This document shows positions 15,747 to 25,214 of a DNA stretch of 64,000 bases, in pieces. A program made the position numbers and the translations under genes. The stretch is from G963663315 sp965208975. Lineage in GTDB: Bacteria > Pseudomonadota > Gammaproteobacteria > Arenicellales > Poriferihabitantaceae. Every line of letters starts with the position of its first letter. The stretch's first letter is position 1. The stretch is from assembly GCA_965208975.1 (NCBI GenBank), contig CBDBQH010000003.1, forward strand, positions 2,036,581-2,100,580, in the 5' to 3' direction. Under the pieces are notes generated by a model, which did no database searches, was not told the DNA's origin, and saw only the letters and a program-made list of their open reading frames with translations.

Positions 15747-18275
15747 TCACCACCGCAAGGCCGCTTCCACTTTGAGGCGATGGTCGGTTGACTGATGGTC
15801 ATGCTCCTGTCGAATGGCTTTTACATCCAGCGTCCGTTGGCTTTTCCCGATGACGGATGATAACCGCCAGCCAAGAGAAGTCTCCCGCTCTTCGGTGTCC
15901 AGACTGTGCCCCAGATAGGGATACGCCGTATACCGTCCGTCCCGCACCTTGAACCGATACCCCGCTTGCGTAGTGAAGCGTTGCGAAGCGGCGGAATCGG
16001 TCCGACCCATCGCATCGGCCTGGAACAATCCCTCTATACCCGAAGACACCACTCCCCAGTCCTGTTTTATAGTGAACGCGAATCCCTGATGAATCGGCGA
16101 CGGATCATAACCCATCGAGACCGACACCCCCTGTTCCTTGATCTCCTCATCATGATGAACGAGCAAGGTACGTCCACGGATTTCTATATCCAGTCCGCGT
16201 TGTGGATCTTGCCAGTGAACCCCTCCCCCTACTTCGATTCCAAGGCCTCTCTCGACGTCTCCGCCGTCATGACGCAAGGCGCTCTCCAGACGGGTCTGTA
16301 TCCTGCCACTCTTGCGGATCTGGCTCCAGTGACCTTCTATGCCCAATCGCATTCTCGAATCATGCGCCGAAGTAGCATCAAGTTCCGTCCCGTCTGCAAC
16401 CGCATCGGCGCGGGTTCTGAACCACAGGACATCACTGATTAACGACAGACTGTATCCATCGGTTGGCTCCTGGCTCAGGACACCACGACTGCCGAATGCA
16501 ATCAGTCCCGCGCGGGTGTCGGTGGTCAGGTCTTCGCGTCCGTTTCGCTGGATCGTGAGCTCTCCGGTTCCATAGCCCAACGCGCCCCAAATGGTCAGAC
16601 GATCATTCATTTCCCTGGACAGCCACGGGGTCAGCAGGGTCTGGGTGGATTCAATCTGTCCCTGGCTACGGGACTGATAATTCCCTTCTCCTTGACTGTG
16701 TGACAAGACCAGTCCGCGTCTTCCGGTAGTATGGGTTTGATCCAGTCCGAGCAGGGCGGTCAGGACTTCTCCATCCAGGGTGGTCGTTCCACTCTTGCCG
16801 TCAAAACCCGACCAGGCGCCTTGCGCCCAGACCGAACCAACCGCTCCGTGGGTGGATTCTCCGCTCCATGACATCGACGAAGCGGACAGGAACTCTCGCA
16901 TGGTTAGGGAGCGGGCATCCGGTTTCAGGATTCCGGTGGCCGTGTCGGGTCGGCCGGTGTGTATGGAGTATCCGGCCAGTTGTCCTTGAACGCCGGAGGT
17001 CGGGGTGGCCGAGATGCGACCAGCGATACCATCCAGTACATGTCCGGCTGCGGTGCGGGCAAAGCGCGATTGCCAGGCTCCGGCTACACTCTGCAAGGGT
17101 TCGACATCCCGTATCGTCACTTCTACCTGTGAGGGTTGACCAGGGCGAACCGAGGATGGCAACTTCGATTCGTCCAGCATGATCGACAAGGTCTCGTCAT
17201 CCGGGTCGCTGTCGGCAAAGGTCGGCAGTTGTGCCATGCCCATTGTTTGATGAGCCGGTATCACGATTTCGGTCAGCGCTCCGAAGTCTTGCGCTTCGGC
17301 GGTGATCGCCATCAGGGTCAGGGGGATGCGTACCTCTTCGTCCAATGCCTGTCCCAAAGTGGCTGTAGCCCTCACCGGCTGTCCTTCATTGACCTGCCCC
17401 GCTTCTACCGACAGGGTGACAGGGGTCGGTTCGGGGGCGGGTTCAGGTTCCGGCTCCGGCTCCGGGGGTGGGGGTGGCGTTCGCCGCGGTGGCGGAGGTG
17501 GCGGAGGCGCTTCAGCCAGAATGGGGCCAACCCAGGGCAGGTTGATTCGTTCCCGGATGCCACTGCCGTCGGTGTACCACACGGTGCAGCGGATATATTC
17601 GCCGACGTGGTCTTCGTGAATCGTGTAGGTCAATGCCGTCTCGCCGGAAATGACCGTCCCCGCAAATCCGGGTTGGTCTGACCAATTCCAGACGCAAGTC
17701 AGGGAGCCGTCTCCGTCGGGGTCGGATTGGGTACGGGTTACGGTCAGGGTCTCACCGACCCAGTGATTGCCGGTGAGCGAGAAAGCGGCGTCTCCAGTGT
17801 CTTCAAAGATGCTCATGGTGGCTGTGGAAGTGGACGGGGTGACCAATCCGTAGCCGGCGCCGTCCGTTATGGTAATGATGATGGTCTCGCCACTGTCCGC
17901 GATATTGTCGTTGATGATCGTGACCGGAAAGGGAACATCGGTAAACCGCGCGGTTGCCGACGGAATGGTGAAGGTTCCGGTTCGGGCCGTGTGGTCGGCG
18001 CCGGCAATGGTGTAGTCGGTTCCGGGCGTTGCAGTGCCGCTCAGGGTATAGGAAATAACCAGGTCTGCCGTCAGCGCCTCGGTGACCTGGATATCCAGCG
18101 AATCACCACTGCCGTCGCTCTCGATCACATTGGCAGAAGAAAATGACCAGATTACGTTCGGTTCGGCCTCCGCTTCGGTGACGAACCCGGCCAGTAGCGG
18201 CAGGAAGAACAGGATGGAGAGAAGGTGGCGGAAGGAGAAACGGATGCCCGCGAAACGGCCCCAAAACCTCGTCAT
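15747..18275 (-). CDS. Calx-beta autotransporter-like outer-membrane protein (paralogue 1)
   Basis: 842 residues from ATG 18275. The frame is open further up to a TTG at 18584 inside a tetranucleotide array, but that stretch is translated repeat DNA. A signal peptide (FRHLLSILFFLPLLAGF...AEA, about 14-37) is followed by a Calx-beta domain (about 40-145), an Ig-like module (FSLTGNHWVGETLTVTRT...), a Pro/Glu-rich linker (PEPEPEPEPAPEPTP), a second Calx-beta-like domain, and a C-terminal ~450-residue barrel starting WQSRFARTAAGHVLDGIAGRI. The barrel ends with aromatic VEAALRW, as BAM substrates do. It is a likely surface adhesin. The barrel is clearly related to that of the 2086-residue protein at 32275-38535. 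Its ATG lies within a dRS3-like palindrome. Confidence 0.8.
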   Translation of the reverse strand: MTRFWGRFAGIRFSFRHLLSILFFLPLLAGFVTEAEAEPNVIWSFSSANVIESDGSGDSLDIQVTEALTADLVISYTLSGTATPGTDYTIAGADHTARTGTFTIPSATARFTDVPFPVTIINDNIADSGETIIITITDGAGYGLVTPSTSTATMSIFEDTGDAAFSLTGNHWVGETLTVTRTQSDPDGDGSLTCVWNWSDQPGFAGTVISGETALTYTIHEDHVGEYIRCTVWYTDGSGIRERINLPWVGPILAEAPPPPPPPRRTPPPPPEPEPEPEPAPEPTPVTLSVEAGQVNEGQPVRATATLGQALDEEVRIPLTLMAITAEAQDFGALTEIVIPAHQTMGMAQLPTFADSDPDDETLSIMLDESKLPSSVRPGQPSQVEVTIRDVEPLQSVAGAWQSRFARTAAGHVLDGIAGRISATPTSGVQGQLAGYSIHTGRPDTATGILKPDARSLTMREFLSASSMSWSGESTHGAVGSVWAQGAWSGFDGKSGTTTLDGEVLTALLGLDQTHTTGRRGLVLSHSQGEGNYQSRSQGQIESTQTLLTPWLSREMNDRLTIWGALGYGTGELTIQRNGREDLTTDTRAGLIAFGSRGVLSQEPTDGYSLSLISDVLWFRTRADAVADGTELDATSAHDSRMRLGIEGHWSQIRKSGRIQTRLESALRHDGGDVERGLGIEVGGGVHWQDPQRGLDIEIRGRTLLVHHDEEIKEQGVSVSMGYDPSPIHQGFAFTIKQDWGVVSSGIEGLFQADAMGRTDSAASQRFTTQAGYRFKVRDGRYTAYPYLGHSLDTEERETSLGWRLSSVIGKSQRTLDVKAIRQEHDHQSTDHRLKVEAALRW

Positions 18276-18521
18276 TCCCGCAAAAGCGGGAATCCATCGG
18301 GTGACGCGAGTCTGACGGTTGTGGATTCCCGCATTCGCGGGAATGCCCCCCACCCAATCCGCTTTGCGGATTGGACTCCCCCTCCAGAGCCTGTCTCCGG
18401 CTTGATCGGGGAGGGGAGTGATATTGTGGTGGCGGAGCGGGCTTGATCGTAGGGGACGGCCTCCGTGCCGTCCCGCAGGGGAAGAATCAGATAGTCGGGA
18501 AGTTAATGGACGAAAGAGACC
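18274..18521. repeat. Repeat mosaic in the leader of autotransporter 1
   Basis: Two dRS3-like palindromes (18274-18293 and 18325-18344, ATTCCCGC/GCGGGAAT), then the composite unit CCCCCCACCCAATCCGCTTT with an AATCCGC/GCGGATT hairpin and ACTCCCCCTCC (18345-18385), then the GAGCCTGTCTCCGGCTTGAT core (18386-18411). It lies between the signal-peptide start and the tetranucleotide array, so any transcript from the upstream promoter would carry these hairpins. Confidence 0.85.
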
Positions 18522-18690
<169 letters not shown>

Positions 18691-18841
18691 GGTGGATGGG
18701 GTGAATGCTCTTTTATTCATGATTTTTCAGTCTGTGTATTTACTCTGTGTATTTATATGGATTTTACGCTTCGTGTCAACAAGCTCCCGCTGTATCGCCC
18801 ACTGCCTTTGGCGCCGGGATGGATTTTGTATCCAGGGTGGT

Positions 18842-19813
18842 TCAGGTGAGCGCCCCGCCGCAGCTGCTTCCGGCCCCGGCGGTACAACCATAACAATGGC
18901 TGCCAACGGTAATCAATTGATTGCTCAAGTGACGCATATCGACATCCCACAAAAACTTCCTGCCTGTCGCCAACAGCGGCAGGTCCAACATCTGGTTGAA
19001 ATCGCAATCATAAACATAGCCCTGCCAGTCCACACTGATCAGATTGCGGCACATCAGCGATGATACCGTATCAGGGTTGAAATTGTCTGCCAGCAGTTGC
19101 TCGTAGCTTTCGAGTTGCCCGGTTCTCTCCAGAAAGCGCCTGAATCGGTTGATTGGCAGGTTGGTAATCGTCAGCAGATTATTGAAATCAATGTCGAAGT
19201 CCTGTTTCAGGCGATCTTTATAATCCGCTTGCAAGCCGGCCTGTCGCGGAGGCAGCTGCGGTCCAACCGGGTTGTAAACCAGATCAATTACAAGGTCCTG
19301 CTCCCGGCCATAACCGAGTTGGTTAAAAACCTGCAAGCCGGCAATGCTTTTGCCGAAAACTCCCTTGCCTCTTTGTTGATCGACATTTCCCGGGGTGTAG
19401 CAGGGCAGGGAGCAGACCAGGCGGATTTTACGTTCAGCGTACCAGGCCGCCAGATCTTCCTGACCGGCTTCAAACTGTACAGTGATATTGCATCTCGACG
19501 TGATCTGGACACCGTTTTCGATCAATCCATCACACAGGTCCCTGAAGCCAGGGATCATTTCCGGCGCCCCGCCGGTAATGTCGGCAGAACGAACGGGATT
19601 GCGTTTTACCCAGTCCAGCACTTTTGCCATGGTTGCCCGGGTCATCATTTCGGTACGTTTCGGCCCCGCCTGGACATGGCAATGTTCGCACGCCTGATTA
19701 CACAGGTAACCGATATTCAGTTGTAATTCGGACAGCGCCGCTGCACGCCTCAGGGGAAAGCAGCCATTGGCTTTCAGGGCGTCATTAAAGTTATGCTGTA
19801 CTGCCATATCCAT
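18842..19813 (-). CDS. arsS: Radical SAM/Cys-rich protein, ArsS type
   Basis: 323 residues. The radical SAM cluster motif is CNQACEHC (CxxxCxxC), with LNIGYLC before it and ITGGAPEM for SAM binding. The C-terminal half is the DUF3641 type with MCRNLISVDWQGYVYDCDFNQML and a Cys-rich end CYGCTAGAGSSCGG. Family members are named for arsenosugar synthesis, in which they join a deoxyadenosyl group to dimethylarsenite made by ArsM. No arsM or arsenic-resistance gene is in the window, so the substrate here is unproven. Confidence 0.88.
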   Translation of the reverse strand: MDMAVQHNFNDALKANGCFPLRRAAALSELQLNIGYLCNQACEHCHVQAGPKRTEMMTRATMAKVLDWVKRNPVRSADITGGAPEMIPGFRDLCDGLIENGVQITSRCNITVQFEAGQEDLAAWYAERKIRLVCSLPCYTPGNVDQQRGKGVFGKSIAGLQVFNQLGYGREQDLVIDLVYNPVGPQLPPRQAGLQADYKDRLKQDFDIDFNNLLTITNLPINRFRRFLERTGQLESYEQLLADNFNPDTVSSLMCRNLISVDWQGYVYDCDFNQMLDLPLLATGRKFLWDVDMRHLSNQLITVGSHCYGCTAGAGSSCGGALT

Positions 19814-19913
19814 GGGTATGATCTTAAGGTCGGGTGTTGTTGTCGGGAATGCCGCCGGACGCGAATTTAAGAAACACTGGCAGTTTACCCGATATTAGGT
19901 GGTTGTGTCGCCT

Positions 19914-20552
19914 TTAAGTTCCCTTGAATTCAAAAGCGGAATCACACAGATCATGAATCAGACACTCGCCGCATTTCGGCTTTCTCGCAATGCAGGTATA
20001 GCGTCCATGCAGAATCAACCAGTGATGAGCGTTCCGAATGAATGGTTCGGGCACTCTTTCCAGCAATGCTTTTTCCACAGCCATCGTATTCTTGCCCAGG
20101 GCGATGCCGGTGCGGTTGGATACCCTGAATATGTGGGTATCCACGGCAATGGTGGGCTGTCCGAAAGCCGTATTCAGTATCACGTTGGCGGTTTTCCGGC
20201 CCACCCCCGGCAGCGCTTCGAGTTCTTCCCGGGTGCGGGGCACCTGGCCGCCATGCCGGTCGATCAGTTGCTTGCAGGTCTTGATGATATTTTCTGCCTT
20301 GGTATTAAACAGGCCGATTGTTCGGATATATTCCTTCAATCCGGTTACGCCGAGCGCCTGAATGGCGGCGGGGGTGTTGGCTGCCTTGTAGAGTTTGTTG
20401 GTTGCCAGATTGACGGATACATCGGTAGCCTGGGCGGACAGTATGACCGAGATCAGTAACTCAAACTCGCTCCGCCAGTTCAATTCCGTGGTCGGCGCCG
20501 GGTTGGAGTTTCTCAGCCGGGTGAAGGCAGTGGTTATTTGCTGCGGGTTCAC
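19914..20552 (-). CDS. nth: Endonuclease III
   Basis: 212 residues. The helix-hairpin-helix LEALPGVGRKTANVILNTAF carries the catalytic Lys, followed by the catalytic Asp in VDTHIFRV. The C-terminal 4Fe-4S motif is C-x6-C-x2-C-x5-C (CIARKPKCGECLIHDLC). It removes oxidised pyrimidines and cleaves AP sites in base excision repair. Its start overlaps the stop of the rsxB-like gene by four bases. Linkage of nth to rsx/rnf genes is usual, but only rsxB is present here. Confidence 0.96.
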   Translation of the reverse strand: MNPQQITTAFTRLRNSNPAPTTELNWRSEFELLISVILSAQATDVSVNLATNKLYKAANTPAAIQALGVTGLKEYIRTIGLFNTKAENIIKTCKQLIDRHGGQVPRTREELEALPGVGRKTANVILNTAFGQPTIAVDTHIFRVSNRTGIALGKNTMAVEKALLERVPEPFIRNAHHWLILHGRYTCIARKPKCGECLIHDLCDSAFEFKGT

Positions 20553-21214
20553 GGTGAAGTACAGGGCGGGGTGGAGGATGGCCGGCGTTGCATGGATTTT
20601 CTTTTTACGGCGGCCAGGATTTCCCGCTGCATTTGCTCGCGATCCAGAACCTGTTTTTGATGCTTGCGGGCGTTATCGAATTTTTCAGTTCTGGCCAGTT
20701 TCTGATCGGTCTGGAATCTGGCTTCGGCAACCTGCCGGACAGAAAATCCGGGCCAGGGGCTGGGTGTATCACCTGCCCGGTCGTTTCCTGTAACTTCGGG
20801 TTGAACCAGGTCAATACAGTCGGTCGGGCAGACCGGGACACACAGTTTACAACCCGTGCATTCATCGGCAATCACGGTATGCATGCGTTTGCCCGCCCCG
20901 ATAATACAATCCACCGGACAGGCCTTGATACATAACTTGCAGCCGATACATTCATCTTCCCGGATCCATGCAATCCTCTTCGGCTCGTGTTCCCCGTGGT
21001 CGGGATTCAGTACGACAATCGGTTTGTCGAGCAGTTCGGCCAGAGCCGCGATCGTGATTTCCCCTCCCGGTGGGCATTGGTTGATTGGCGCTTCGCCGCG
21101 CGCTATAGCCCCGGCGTACTCCCGGCAACGGGGATAGCTGCACAATGTGCATTGTGTTTGCGGCAGACACTGGTCGATCCGGTCTACCAGTGGTGGGTTT
21201 GATGCGGCAGTCAT
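20549..21214 (-). CDS. rsxB: RnfB/RsxB-like electron-transport iron-sulfur protein (orphan)
   Basis: 221 residues from ATG 21214; upstream in-frame starts at 21238 and 21262 (TTG) are less like relatives. The N-terminal Fe-S domain has CTLCSYPRCREYA and a later Cys in NQCPPGG. Two ferredoxin motifs follow, CIGCKLCIKACPVDC and CTGCKLCVPVCPTDC. The N-terminal membrane helix of canonical RnfB is missing, and rnfA, C, D, G and E are not adjacent. It may serve as a stand-alone ferredoxin, possibly feeding the Fe-S enzyme Nth, with which it is coupled. That role is inference. Confidence 0.85.
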   Translation of the reverse strand: MTAASNPPLVDRIDQCLPQTQCTLCSYPRCREYAGAIARGEAPINQCPPGGEITIAALAELLDKPIVVLNPDHGEHEPKRIAWIREDECIGCKLCIKACPVDCIIGAGKRMHTVIADECTGCKLCVPVCPTDCIDLVQPEVTGNDRAGDTPSPWPGFSVRQVAEARFQTDQKLARTEKFDNARKHQKQVLDREQMQREILAAVKRKSMQRRPSSTPPCTSP

Positions 21215-21317
21215 GGCAGGTGAGTGGCGAGTTCTCATTTGAATCCGGTATATCGGGAGCAAAGTGTATTGTATGATTATATTGGCCGAAGTAAATGCGG
21301 GCGGTCAATCTCAAGTA

Positions 21318-21323
21318 TATAAT
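21318..21323 (+). promoter_or_regulatory. Possible -10 element of maeA
   Basis: TATAAT in TATATAATGACGG lies 34 bp before the chosen maeA start. The -35 position (about 21295-21300) has no good hexamer, so this is weak support for a promoter. It argues against the upstream GTG start at 21264. Confidence 0.3.
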
Positions 21324-21356
21324 GACGGGTCATCCAATACATTCCCAAGATACGGT

Positions 21357-22982
21357 ATGGTAATGAACCCCGAGCCTGGTTTGACTGGCGTGGACTTGCT
21401 GCTGAGTCCCGCTCACAACAAATCGACGGCATTTACTGAAGAGGAACGGGACCGTCTGAAATTACGGGGCTTGCTGCCGGCCGCGATTGGTTCGATGAAA
21501 ACCCAGGTTGATCGGGTATTGGCGAATTTGCGCCGCAAGGACAGCGACCTGGAGAAATATATTTTTCTGTCGGCCCTGCAGGACCGCAACGAACGGTTGT
21601 TTTACCGGGTGATTGTCGAGAATATCGAGGAGATTCTGCCACTGATCTATACCCCGACGGTGGGTCAGGCCTGCAAGGAGTTCGCGAATATTTTCAGAAG
21701 GGAAAAGGGTTTTTATATTACCGCCAGAGATCGCGGGAGAATCCGTGAAATCCTGGATAACTGGCCGCACCGGGATATACGGATTATTGTGATCACGGAC
21801 GGAGAAAGAATCCTCGGTCTGGGGGACCTGGGAGCCAACGGTATGGGTATCCCGATCGGGAAACTGAGCCTGTATTGCGCCTGTGCCGGGATTCAGCCCG
21901 AACAGACACTGCCGATCATGTTTGATGTCGGCACCAATAACGAGGAGTTGCTCAATGACCCCGTTTATCTGGGCATGAGGCAGAAAAGATGTCGTGGCGA
22001 TGACTATTACCGTTTGATGGATGAGTTTATTGCCGCCGCCAGGGACGCCTGGCCCGGCGCGTTGATTCAGTTCGAGGACTTTGCCGCGCACAACGCGTTT
22101 GCATTGCTGGACAGATACCGTGACGATACACTGTGTTTCAATGATGATATACAGGGCACGGCGGCAGTTGTTCTGGCCGGGGTCTACGCTTCCACCCGGA
22201 TTTCAGGTGTGCCGTTTCGGGATTTGAAGTTCACCTTTCTGGGCGCCGGTTCGGCGGCATCCGGAATAGGTTCGATGATTGCGAAGGCTCTCATGGCGGA
22301 AGGTCTTGGGCATGATGAGGCTCATCGGCGTCTGTGGTATTTCAACAGCAAGGGACTGGTTACCCGCTCCAGAGAAAATCTGGCGAATCACATCCGATGC
22401 TTTGCTCATGACCTGCCCGATTATCCATTTATCGAAGCACTGGATGTTCATCGTCCCGACATACTGATCGGCGCAACCGGACGGCCCGGTATGTTTTCGG
22501 AGCCAATCATCCGCAAGCTGGCCAGCATCAAATCCCGCCCCGGCCTATTCGCGTTATCCAATCCGACCAGCCGCTCGGAATGCACCGCCGAACAGGCTTA
22601 CCAGTGGACGGAGGGGCGGGGCGTGTTCGCAAGTGGCAGTCCATTTGGCGAGGTTATCTGTAATGGCAGAACATATCGCCCCGGACAGGGCAACAATTCG
22701 TATATCTTTCCGGGTGTCGGGTTGGGAATGATTGCCTGTGGGGCCAGGACGATACCGGATTCAATCTTCCTGGAATCCGCCAAAGCCCTGGCGGGCGCCG
22801 TGACGGACGAAGATCTCGAGGCTGGCTCGATTTATCCCAAGATCAATCAAATCCGCAAGGTTTCCCTCACGATTGCCAGCGCCATTGCCGACTATGCCTG
22901 GCAACACGGCATTACGTGCGAAGCGCCCCCGGAAAACCTGACCGAATACATTCAGGCGCTCATGTACGACCCGGTTTATTGA
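21357..22982 (+). CDS. maeA: NAD-dependent malic enzyme
   Basis: 541 residues from ATG 21357 (ATG 21363 also possible). The frame extends to 21264, but a TATAAT at 21318-21323 makes the later start more likely. Motifs: YTPTVGQAC with the catalytic Tyr, ILGLGDLGANGMGIPIGKL, FEDFAAHNAF and CFNDDIQGTAAV for metal binding, FLGAGSAASGIG for NAD, and FALSNPTSRSECT. It decarboxylates malate to pyruvate with NAD reduction in central metabolism. It diverges from rsxB-nth. Confidence 0.95.
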   Translation: MVMNPEPGLTGVDLLLSPAHNKSTAFTEEERDRLKLRGLLPAAIGSMKTQVDRVLANLRRKDSDLEKYIFLSALQDRNERLFYRVIVENIEEILPLIYTPTVGQACKEFANIFRREKGFYITARDRGRIREILDNWPHRDIRIIVITDGERILGLGDLGANGMGIPIGKLSLYCACAGIQPEQTLPIMFDVGTNNEELLNDPVYLGMRQKRCRGDDYYRLMDEFIAAARDAWPGALIQFEDFAAHNAFALLDRYRDDTLCFNDDIQGTAAVVLAGVYASTRISGVPFRDLKFTFLGAGSAASGIGSMIAKALMAEGLGHDEAHRRLWYFNSKGLVTRSRENLANHIRCFAHDLPDYPFIEALDVHRPDILIGATGRPGMFSEPIIRKLASIKSRPGLFALSNPTSRSECTAEQAYQWTEGRGVFASGSPFGEVICNGRTYRPGQGNNSYIFPGVGLGMIACGARTIPDSIFLESAKALAGAVTDEDLEAGSIYPKINQIRKVSLTIASAIADYAWQHGITCEAPPENLTEYIQALMYDPVY

Positions 22983-23011
22983 GGGGGGGGGCGGTTTGGT
23001 CGTTGCCGGCA

Positions 23012-23197
23012 TCACTCCGCTTCCTCACACAGTAGCTGATCCGGTGACCAGATCAGGGCTGCCAGTTGGCAGTAGAGTATGGAACGCTCTTCCAGATCGG
23101 CCTTGACGAATTGTTCATGGTCCCGGAACGGCAAGCGATACTTTTCGATGGTTTGGTTATCTATGTTAGCCAGAAGGTAGCCATTGATATTTTTCAT
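23012..23197 (-). CDS. Small protein of unknown function after the HNH nuclease gene
   Basis: 61 residues (MKNINGYLLANIDNQTIEKY...). It starts three bases after the HNH gene stop, so it looks like the last member of the methyltransferase-HNH unit. No motif was recognised. The composition is polar and soluble, with a central LEERSILYCQLAALIW helix. Short genes at the end of restriction operons are sometimes accessory or control proteins, but nothing in this sequence shows that. Confidence 0.45.
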   Translation of the reverse strand: MKNINGYLLANIDNQTIEKYRLPFRDHEQFVKADLEERSILYCQLAALIWSPDQLLCEEAE

Positions 23198-23200
23198 TGA

Positions 23201-24199
23201 TCAATACCCTGGAATCCTTCTTACCTGATTTGCCCTGGCAATATATTCCTGACCAGGCCATTGGTTTTTGTCGGCAGGTAAAATTATTTGCCTGTTAAGT
23301 GGTTTTTCAAGCTCGGACAAGCCATTTGCCAGACCATCTTCTCTTAATTTCCCGGCTTGCTCATCATTAAGCCTTACGTGCAAACCCTCGTCAAGATAGA
23401 TTAAAGCTTTATCATACGCCCGATGAAACGTGGGGGACAGAGATATTCCGTTGCTTGTTTCATCCGAAGACCCTTCTACGGCGACTGGAAGTATATGCGC
23501 GGCCTCTACAAGCCGTAGTTGCATTCCGGTGACAGCACACCGATTTGTGTATGCGTCTAAAACCTTCTTGCGAAAGTTGGCATCGCGACTTAAATGTCGC
23601 ACCTCGGAAACCAGCCGTTGCCTTTCTGACGGGAGCTGCTCCACTTCCCGTTCTTCGATCACTTCCAGGTTTGTTGCCCTTCCCAATAAACCTAATATGC
23701 CCGCTCCATGTACATGTAATTGGTTCGCGTTAACCACATAGTTTAAAAACTGGTCTGGTCGAATCCCTATGGCAATTTCCTGATTGTCCTTCGTTGAAAA
23801 ATCCATACCGCTATTCAAGCAACCCCGCAAGGCTGATATGTTGATCTGCACGGATGGCGAACCGGCTGTGAAGGTTTGGTGTCGTTGTAAATCAAATCCG
23901 CCAAACACCTCCAGATCGGGGTAATAGCCCATTAGTGTCGTATAACCATTTGGATTCATCTCTAACGGAGAGCCGACAGATGTCATCTGGATGCGGTATT
24001 CGTTGGGTAACGTCTTGCGTCCACCATGAGTGATTGTCCAGATGTATATCCAGATTGAAATTCTTTTGTCGAGCCATTCTATGGCAAACTTTCCTGGATG
24101 ATGCTGTAGATTGGGTGACAGATACACGCCGGAACCACCTGACATCCCGACTGCGTCAAGTAATGCGCCAACCAGGTTTTCGGATGACATGGCGATCAT
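23201..24199 (-). CDS. HNH restriction endonuclease
   Basis: 332 residues. The C-terminal HNH_2-type nuclease core is at about 235-290: RCAVTGMQLRLVEAAHILPV with a downstream NGISLSPTFHRAYDKALIYLDE, giving the H, N and H of the metal/catalytic site. The N-terminal ~220 residues (for example LSPNLQHHPGKFAIEW and GLDLQRH-like stretches) are probably the recognition part. It follows a DNA methyltransferase gene by four bases, so the pair is read as a type II restriction-modification system. The recognition site cannot be predicted. Codon and base use is more AT-rich than in the flanking core genes. Confidence 0.8.
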   Translation of the reverse strand: MIAMSSENLVGALLDAVGMSGGSGVYLSPNLQHHPGKFAIEWLDKRISIWIYIWTITHGGRKTLPNEYRIQMTSVGSPLEMNPNGYTTLMGYYPDLEVFGGFDLQRHQTFTAGSPSVQINISALRGCLNSGMDFSTKDNQEIAIGIRPDQFLNYVVNANQLHVHGAGILGLLGRATNLEVIEEREVEQLPSERQRLVSEVRHLSRDANFRKKVLDAYTNRCAVTGMQLRLVEAAHILPVAVEGSSDETSNGISLSPTFHRAYDKALIYLDEGLHVRLNDEQAGKLREDGLANGLSELEKPLNRQIILPADKNQWPGQEYIARANQVRRIPGY

Positions 24200-24203
24200 A
24201 TAT

Positions 24204-25214
24204 CTATTTTCCTGATCGCCTTACTTTTCCGCCATCTTCATGTAATTTGTCTATCCTTTCAGGACTGTTTGACCAAAATGCGCCGGGTGATGATATTTTA
24301 TAAGACATTTTGATATTTTTGTTCTGCCCATTACAACTTCCTCTGGATTCGGTTTCAAATCTCAACAGACCTCCATCAATATATTCTTTTACTTCATCCA
24401 CACAAATCCATTTTCTACCCAACCGCTCACATACCTCCCCCGTGACACAGGAACCTGCGAACGGGTCAACAACCAAGTCTTCTCTATCCGTCAACATACG
24501 TATGAAATATTCCGGCAGTGAGGCCGGAAACCTTGCTGGATGCGGTTTTATGCTTCTCTCCTTGCATAATCGCAAGTACGAAGAATTGCTCTCGGTATTT
24601 GCTATGGCGATCAGATTAGGAGGGATGGCCGCGCCATTGTCTATAGAGAATTTTTCGCTGATATCATGGCCGCTTGGGCGCAACTTCGCTTTGTAGCCAT
24701 TTTTCAAAAGTGACTTCATCGAATCGCTGTACGGAGCCAAAACCCGCTTGTTGCTGGCTTTGGGCCATGGCGTTTTGGATAACCACCAAACACAATTCAC
24801 TGCATCCTTGACCCGGATGCGACGTATGTTTACCCATTCGGCGGGTGTCGGCAGCTTTGAAGGATTCCACCAGTAAAACTCCTGAGCCAGATGAAATCCA
24901 TACTTTCGGCACAGCATGATCAATAGCTCATAGTGATAAAGTGACCGGGTTGGCTGGCCCGGCATCCACGCTCCTCCTATGTCGATAACCAGTGATCCTG
25001 TTTCTTTTATAATCCGGGAAAATTGTTCAGCGAACGGTTTGATCCATTCCAGATAATCATCAGCGTCAGCGTTGCCATAATCTTTTTTTCTAACCAGTCC
25101 GAACGGCGGTGAAGTCATCACCAGATCTACCGACTCCTTCCGCAATGTTCTTAATATTTTCAGCGAATCGCTACAGTATATTTTCCCGACCTTTGTTTTA
25201 TACGTTAGTTTCAT
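24204..25214 (-). CDS. DNA methyltransferase, beta class (N4-cytosine or N6-adenine)
   Basis: 336 residues. Motif IV TSPPFGLVRKKDYG comes first (about residue 34) and motif I DLVVDPFAGSCVTGEVCERLG comes last (about 240-260), the order of the beta class. The SPPF form of motif IV is typical of N4-cytosine enzymes. It should protect the host sites cut by the HNH enzyme encoded four bases downstream. The gene is preceded by an AT-rich intergenic region shared with the divergent TIR gene. Confidence 0.88.
   Translation of the reverse strand: MKLTYKTKVGKIYCSDSLKILRTLRKESVDLVMTSPPFGLVRKKDYGNADADDYLEWIKPFAEQFSRIIKETGSLVIDIGGAWMPGQPTRSLYHYELLIMLCRKYGFHLAQEFYWWNPSKLPTPAEWVNIRRIRVKDAVNCVWWLSKTPWPKASNKRVLAPYSDSMKSLLKNGYKAKLRPSGHDISEKFSIDNGAAIPPNLIAIANTESNSSYLRLCKERSIKPHPARFPASLPEYFIRMLTDREDLVVDPFAGSCVTGEVCERLGRKWICVDEVKEYIDGGLLRFETESRGSCNGQNKNIKMSYKISSPGAFWSNSPERIDKLHEDGGKVRRSGK

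Noticed and set aside
17302..17681. Open frames on the + strand rich in Gly/Ser and Arg/Gly, opposite the Pro/Glu-rich linker
   Set aside because: They are antisense readings of the biased linker codons of the autotransporter gene and have no start context or family similarity.
22983..22991. G9 run after the maeA stop as a phase-variation tract
   Set aside because: It lies just outside the coding region between convergent genes and would not alter any reading frame.
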